DNA from: Flavivirga spongiicola
Lineage (GTDB): Bacteria; Bacteroidota; Bacteroidia; Flavobacteriales; Flavobacteriaceae
DNA: 64,000 bases
Direction of reading: 5' to 3'
Assembly (NCBI RefSeq): GCF_030540825.1
Contig: NZ_JAUOEO010000001.1
Span: forward strand, 4,229,001 to 4,293,000
Shown piece by piece: positions 59,685 through 64,000 of this stretch (positions are counted from its first letter, which is position 1; the number at the start of each line of letters is the position of its first letter). The position numbers and the translations under genes are program-made. A model generated the notes under the pieces. That model did no database searches and was not told the origin of the DNA. It worked only from the letters and a program-made list of their open reading frames with translations.

Positions 59685-59700
59685 CTTCGACTGCGCTCAG
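59685..59700. repeat. Repeat word CTTCGACTGCGCTCAG
   Basis: Identical to 57642-57657, in the spacer before the sulfite oxidase gene. The following CACAGGCATG resembles CACAGGCGCG near copy C at 28500. It is a dispersed repeat end. Confidence 0.7.
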
Positions 59701-59934
59701 CACAGGCATGTAACATCCATATAATCATTGTCCTTGAATATCTAACTTTTAGTTATGGATGTTTCATAAAAAGGAGTCATTAATTTTTGTAAAAACTACA
59801 ATTAATAAATTGCTATGATTGTAACAAAAGTTACATGATGCTATTTTAAATTAGAATGTAATACCAAATAGACTTCAAAATAATCGATTAAATTTATTAT
59901 CAATCATTTATAAATTCTCTTTGTATAAATAACG

Positions 59935-61938
59935 TTAATACTCTAAAAGCGTTTTCAATGCTTCTTCAAACGTATTTTTAGGTAGATATTGTGTTTCTAA
60001 TTGACTAGCGAATGGTATAGGCGTTTCCATACTAGCGACACGCTTTACCGGGGCATCAAGAGATTCAAAACAGTGTTCCATAATTAATGCCGAAATATCA
60101 CTTGCAATCCCACCAAACAAAGAGTCTTCTTGTAAAACAATCGCTTTTCCTGTTTTTCTAACCGACTCATATATGGTATCAGTATCTAAAGGCTGGAGTG
60201 TTCGTAAGTCTATAACATCTGCTGAAATTTCAGGGTTATTTTCCAAAGTCTCTAAAGCCCAATGAACAGCAGCTCCATAACTAATAATTGTAACATGATC
60301 CCCTTCTCTAATCACAGATGCTTTTCCAAAAGGTAATGTGTAGTAATCTGTTGGAACTTCCTGACGAATACTTCTATATAAACCTTTATGTTCAAAAAAC
60401 AAAACAGGATTCGGATCATTGATTGCTGTAGCTAATAGTCCTTTTGCATCATAAGGAAACGCAGGATAAACCACTTTTAAACCTGGTGTTTTTGTAAACC
60501 AGGCTTCGTTAGTTTGCGAATGAAAAGGACCAGCAGCGACACCACCCCCACAAGGCATTCTAATAACTACATCGGCTTGTTGTCCCCATCTATAATGAGA
60601 CTTAGCCAAATAATTAACAACTGGATTAAAACCTGAGGAAACAAAATCTGCAAACTGCATTTCAACAACACTTTTAATACCTGCTATAGATAACCCCATA
60701 GCAGTTTCCACGATGGCAGATTCACAAATAGGTGTATTGCGCACACGTTCTTTTCCAAATTGATCAACAAACCCATCAGTTATTTTAAAAGCACCTCCGT
60801 ATTCAGCAATATCTTGCCCCATAATAACCAAATCTTCATGTTGCTCCATACTTTGTTTTAAGCCATTAGAAATAGCATCAATAAAACGTATCTCTTCCGA
60901 ATTACTTTTTTTCGTAACTTCCTTATATTCATATTTATAGTACACATCATTTAATTCATTTGTTTTACCTGAAATAATATCAGATTCTGCAAAGGCAAGG
61001 TCTAAATGCTTATTGATTTCTTCTATTATAGTAGCTTTAATTGTAGTGTTTTCAGCATTATTTAAAATACCATTATCTTTTAAAAAGGTTTCAAAATTTA
61101 AAACGGGATCTTTTATAGCCCAGGCATCCATAAGCTCTCTGGGAACATATTTAACACCACTAGCCTCTTCATGCCCACGCATTCTAAACGTTTTAAATTC
61201 TAATAAAATCGGTCTGGGATTTTCTCTTACACTATGCGCTAATTCACTAACTTTTTTAAAAACTTCAACAATATTATTCCCATCAATGATATGAGATTCC
61301 ATACCATAACCTAAACCTCTATCAGCAATATTCGCACAATTGTATTGTTCTTTTGTAGGTGTAGATAATCCATAACCATTATTTTCAACACAGAATAAAA
61401 CAGGTAATTTCCATACGGAAGCTACATTCAAAGCTTCATGAAAATCGCCTTCACTTGTACCACCTTCCCCTGTAAAAACAGCTGTTACTTCATTTTTATT
61501 TTTCAATTTAGAAGCTAAGGCAATACCATCTGCAACCCCTAATTGTGGTCCTAAATGAGAAATCATTCCAACTATTTTATATTCTTGTGTTCCAAAATGA
61601 AATGATCGGTCTCTACCTTTTGTAAACCCGGAAGCTTTCCCTTGCCATTGTGCAAACAATCTATTTAACGGAATTTCGCGAGACGTAAACACTCCTAGGT
61701 TTCTATGCATTGGTAAAATATACTCGTCGTTATTTAAAGCCATTGTAACGCCTACAGCAATTGCTTCTTGTCCTATACCGGAAAACCATTTGCTTATTTT
61801 TCCCTGACGTAGCAATATAAGCATCTTCTCTTCTATTAGCCTCGGTTTTAATATGCTTTTATACAATTGTATTAATACTTCTTTATCAAGATTTTCAATA
61901 TTATATTCCATATTAACTGAAGTCAATTCTGTATTCAT
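59935..61938 (-). CDS. Fused E1 alpha-beta subunit of a 2-oxoacid dehydrogenase complex
   Basis: A 667-residue fusion. Residues 20-330 are the E1 alpha part: MILPMHRNLGVF, the ThDP motif GEGGTSEGDFHEALNVAS...ENN, and the RGHEEASGVKYVPRE segment. Residues 350-667 are E1 beta: IMGQDIAEYGGAFKITDGF, NTPICESAIVETAMGLSIAG, MQFADFVSSGFNPVVNYLAK and VIDLRTLQPLDTDTI. Separate genes are usual in most bacteria; the fusion is common in Bacteroidetes branched-chain 2-oxoacid dehydrogenases. It would decarboxylate branched-chain 2-oxoacids to feed acyl-CoA and branched fatty acids; E2 and E3 must be elsewhere. Divergent from the 2-oxoglutarate oxygenase gene. Confidence 0.94.
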   Translation of the reverse strand: MNTELTSVNMEYNIENLDKEVLIQLYKSILKPRLIEEKMLILLRQGKISKWFSGIGQEAIAVGVTMALNNDEYILPMHRNLGVFTSREIPLNRLFAQWQGKASGFTKGRDRSFHFGTQEYKIVGMISHLGPQLGVADGIALASKLKNKNEVTAVFTGEGGTSEGDFHEALNVASVWKLPVLFCVENNGYGLSTPTKEQYNCANIADRGLGYGMESHIIDGNNIVEVFKKVSELAHSVRENPRPILLEFKTFRMRGHEEASGVKYVPRELMDAWAIKDPVLNFETFLKDNGILNNAENTTIKATIIEEINKHLDLAFAESDIISGKTNELNDVYYKYEYKEVTKKSNSEEIRFIDAISNGLKQSMEQHEDLVIMGQDIAEYGGAFKITDGFVDQFGKERVRNTPICESAIVETAMGLSIAGIKSVVEMQFADFVSSGFNPVVNYLAKSHYRWGQQADVVIRMPCGGGVAAGPFHSQTNEAWFTKTPGLKVVYPAFPYDAKGLLATAINDPNPVLFFEHKGLYRSIRQEVPTDYYTLPFGKASVIREGDHVTIISYGAAVHWALETLENNPEISADVIDLRTLQPLDTDTIYESVRKTGKAIVLQEDSLFGGIASDISALIMEHCFESLDAPVKRVASMETPIPFASQLETQYLPKNTFEEALKTLLEY

Positions 61939-62035
61939 AAATTAAATATATTACTTAATCAAATATAGTATAAAAAGACAAAAACAATATAAAAGTTATA
62001 TAAATCCCAGTACACCAAACTTTACAATGTTTTTG

Positions 62036-62043
62036 TACATTTG
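62036..62043 (+). promoter_or_regulatory. Promoter -7 box for the 2-oxoglutarate oxygenase gene
   Basis: TACATTTG matches TAnnTTTG exactly, 28 bases before the ATG at 62072. A clear TTG at the -33 position was not found. Confidence 0.5.
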
Positions 62044-62071
62044 TAATACATCTATAATTAAATTACAACTT

Positions 62072-63022
62072 ATGACTAGTATACCAAGTGTAGATTTAAG
62101 TGATTTCATCTCTGACGACCCTACTAAAAAGCAGCAATTTGTAGATGCTATTGGGAAAGCGTATGAAGATATCGGTTTTGTAGCCTTAAAAGGCCATTTT
62201 TTAGATGATACATTAGTCGAAAACTTATACACGGAAGTAAAACAGTTTTTTAGTTTGCCAACCGAAACTAAGCAGAATTATGAAATACAAGGAATTGGTG
62301 GTCAACGCGGTTATGTGTCTTTTGGAAAAGAAAGCGCTAAAGGTAAAAAAGAAGGTGATTTAAAAGAGTTTTGGCATTTTGGTCAATACGTTGAAAATAA
62401 TCCTAAACTTGAAGCAGAATATCCAGAAAACGTAATCGTTAATGAGCTTCCAAAATTTAATGATGTAGGTAAAGAAGCTTATAAAATGCTCGAAAAAACA
62501 GCTAAATATGTTTTGCGTGCATTGGCTTTACATTTAGGTATTGAAGAAACTTATTTTGATGGATTTATTCATAACGGTAATTCTATTTTAAGACCCATTC
62601 ATTACCCACCAATTACAGAAGAACCTAAGGAAGCTGTTCGAGCGGCTGCACATGGAGACATTAATCTGATAACATTATTAATGGGAGCTCAAGGTCGTGG
62701 TTTACAAGTACAAAACCATAAAGGTGAATGGGTAGATGCCATTGCGCAACCCGATGAACTCATGATTAATGTAGGAGATATGCTCTCTAGACACACCAAT
62801 AACAAATTAAAATCTACCATACATCGAGTTATAAATCCTCCAAAAGAACTTTGGGGAACATCACGCTACTCTATTCCATTTTTTATGCACCCCATAAGTG
62901 ATATGAAACTAGATGTATTAGAAGGCTGTATTGACGAGAATAATCCTAAAGCATTTGAAGATATTACAGCTGGTGAATTTTTAAATGAACGATTAATAGA
63001 ATTAGGGTTAATAAAAAAATAG
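62072..63022 (+). CDS. 2-Oxoglutarate/Fe(II)-dependent oxygenase (isopenicillin-N-synthase-like)
   Basis: About 316 residues from the ATG at 62072. The N-terminal DIOX_N-type domain starts IPSVDLSDFISDDPTKKQQFV. The 2OG-Fe(II) fold has the iron triad: His and Asp in AAAHGDINLITLLMGAQG (H-x-D) and the distal His in STIHRVINPPK, and the Arg of the 2OG site in SRYSIPFFMHP (R-x-S). Such enzymes hydroxylate or desaturate small molecules. Upstream of the ATG a promoter word TACATTTG is found. Substrate unknown. It is 85 bases before a SUI1-type gene, which may be independent. Confidence 0.93.
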   Translation: MTSIPSVDLSDFISDDPTKKQQFVDAIGKAYEDIGFVALKGHFLDDTLVENLYTEVKQFFSLPTETKQNYEIQGIGGQRGYVSFGKESAKGKKEGDLKEFWHFGQYVENNPKLEAEYPENVIVNELPKFNDVGKEAYKMLEKTAKYVLRALALHLGIEETYFDGFIHNGNSILRPIHYPPITEEPKEAVRAAAHGDINLITLLMGAQGRGLQVQNHKGEWVDAIAQPDELMINVGDMLSRHTNNKLKSTIHRVINPPKELWGTSRYSIPFFMHPISDMKLDVLEGCIDENNPKAFEDITAGEFLNERLIELGLIKK

Positions 63023-63107
63023 TCAGCAATATTCAGTAGCTAGTTAGCAGTTTCTTACTCTGCTTTTTTTGACTATACACTGAAGGCAGAAGACTAAAGA
63101 CAAAAAA

Positions 63108-63437
63108 ATGGATTTACAAGACCAATTAAAAAACCTGTTTCCAGATCATGTTCAAACAGAATCTGTTGAAAACACTAGTGAAGCTTCTAAAATATGGATG
63201 CAAGACGATCCTATTATTTGCAAATATGAAAAACGCAAAGGCAAGCCAATTACTATATTAGAAGGCTATACTGGAGCTAATCAAGATTTTAAGGCTTTAG
63301 CTAAAGAGATTAAAACATCTTTAAGCGTTGGTGGTAGTTTTAAAGACGATAAAATTATTATTCAAGGTGATTATCGTGATAAAATAATGAAAATGCTTCA
63401 AGACAAAGGCTTTAAAGTAAAACGCGTTGGAGGATAA
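63108..63437 (+). CDS. SUI1/YciH-like translation-initiation-factor-domain protein
   Basis: A 109-residue protein. The C-terminal 75 residues follow the SUI1 (eIF1-like) fold: KYEKRKGKPITILEGYTGANQDFKALAKEIKTSL, VGGSFKDDKIIIQGDYRDKIMKMLQDKGFKVKR. Bacterial YciH-type proteins bind near the P-site and influence start-codon selection, although their role is still debated. Two bases separate it from the following DUF1835 gene, suggesting co-translation. Confidence 0.9.
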   Translation: MDLQDQLKNLFPDHVQTESVENTSEASKIWMQDDPIICKYEKRKGKPITILEGYTGANQDFKALAKEIKTSLSVGGSFKDDKIIIQGDYRDKIMKMLQDKGFKVKRVGG

Positions 63438-63439
63438 TT

Positions 63440-64000
63440 ATGAGCAAACAACCTCTTCATATTACTAATGGTAACGTTTTGACTGATTATCTAAATGAAT
63501 TAGATATTGTTGGTAAAAAACTTACCTGGCAAGAAATGCTTTGTGAAGGACCAACTATTATAGAGGTAAATTCTAAAAAATTTTTAGATGCCAGAAAATC
63601 ATTTTTTAGTGAGTTTTATGATATTGATTTGGATACAGACCAAATTAAATCTGAATTAAATAAACTGAATGATTACAAAGAATACTCTGAAATTATCCTA
63701 TGGTTTGAATATGATCTATTTTGCCACGTTAATATGATTGCAGTTATCAATCTTATTCTACAAAAGAAAATCGACCTTCCAATATCTCTTGTTTGCAGTG
63801 GTAGAATAAAAGGCAGCAAAATATTAAAAGGTTTATCTGAACTTAATGCAGAGCAATTAATAGATCACTATAAAAAAAGAGTGAAACTAAATCATAAAGA
63901 TTTAGATTTGGCTAAAACCTTATGGGGTATTTATTGTGGCAAAGATCACAACTTACTAAAGCCTTATATCGTAACAGAATCATCATTCGAATATTTAAGT
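63440..64000 (+). CDS. DUF1835-domain protein, 3' end outside the window
   Basis: An ATG at 63440 opens a frame that runs to the window end (187 codons seen). The N-terminus HITNGNVLTDYLNELDIVGKKLTWQEMLCEGPTI matches the DUF1835 family (HxTNGD-x-x-x-x-L... GxxxxWREMLCEGP). The rest (EIILWFEYDLFCHVNMIAVINLIL) is helical. The family is widespread and not characterised. It follows the SUI1-like gene directly, so it is likely to be co-transcribed. Confidence 0.85.
   Translation, partial: MSKQPLHITNGNVLTDYLNELDIVGKKLTWQEMLCEGPTIIEVNSKKFLDARKSFFSEFYDIDLDTDQIKSELNKLNDYKEYSEIILWFEYDLFCHVNMIAVINLILQKKIDLPISLVCSGRIKGSKILKGLSELNAEQLIDHYKKRVKLNHKDLDLAKTLWGIYCGKDHNLLKPYIVTESSFEYLS

Overview
The window looks like chromosomal DNA from a marine-type member of the Flavobacteriaceae (Bacteroidetes). 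The evidence is low G+C, A/T-rich spacers, few recognisable Shine-Dalgarno sites, promoter words close to TTG-N(17-23)-TAnnTTTG, lipoproteins with short S-C lipoboxes, a type IX secretion (T9SS) sorting domain, and typical families of this group (LytS/LytTR pairs, DUF4251, DUF2807, DUF4097-like, AGCS symporter, S9 peptidase, fused E1 alpha-beta oxoacid dehydrogenase). No rRNA, tRNA, CRISPR array, phage or full insertion sequence was seen. Family names are from reading motifs, not from searches.

Layout. 1-5.9 kb is one plus-strand operon: a glutamate-synthase-like FMN/Fe-S enzyme (cut by the window start), a DUF2721-like membrane protein, a Rieske-ThDP enzyme fusion, a YHS-like protein, a K+-channel-like protein and a Na+/H+ antiporter. 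5.9-12.4 kb is on the minus strand: a secreted protein, an AGCS symporter, a membrane protein, a V8/trypsin-like protease without export signal plus a 76-aa partner, and a secreted 440-aa protein. 12.8-15.6 kb is an NmrA-like reductase/DUF1772/DUF5367-like/AraC block. 15.7-18.2 kb is a minus-strand cluster of envelope proteins ending in a Cys-containing 74-aa peptide; its first gene is split by a -1 frameshift at a canonical slippery run. 18.6-24.8 kb holds a slipin, a hydrolase whose nucleophile Ser is replaced by Ala, a LytS/LytTR two-component pair, and a decayed, internally deleted copy of the slipin.

25-33.3 kb holds a degenerate intradiol-dioxygenase-like protein, an M23/LysM peptidase, a ConA-like secreted protein divergent from a membrane-anchored regulator-like protein, a GT9 glycosyltransferase, and a TetR-RidA-Old Yellow Enzyme operon with two matching operators. 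33.5-37.3 kb is an ECF sigma/anti-sigma-like operon with three envelope proteins and an extra 52-codon gene. 37.6-47.9 kb is mixed metabolism: EamA exporters, cold-shock protein, helicase, sulfatase, S9 peptidase, aldo-keto reductase, GNAT.

The most unusual locus is 48.09-48.83 kb: a promoter, three tandem 28-codon genes for near-identical basic peptides, a 44-codon gene ending in a related W-x-x-x-[RK]-R-[FY] motif, and a terminator. Just beyond lies a decayed copy of the 3' end of the large Asp-box (BNR/VPS10-like) gene found intact at 50.5-53.8 kb, so a gene junction was duplicated here. 54-64 kb holds ExbD, a 3D-domain lipoprotein, a fatty-acid-hydroxylase-family protein, a rhodanese whose start codon lies in a dispersed repeat, a SorAB-like sulfite dehydrogenase pair, a fused E1 alpha-beta dehydrogenase, a 2-oxoglutarate/Fe(II) oxygenase, a SUI1 protein and a DUF1835 protein cut by the window end. 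Several spacers hold dispersed hairpin repeats and one 179-bp MITE-like element.
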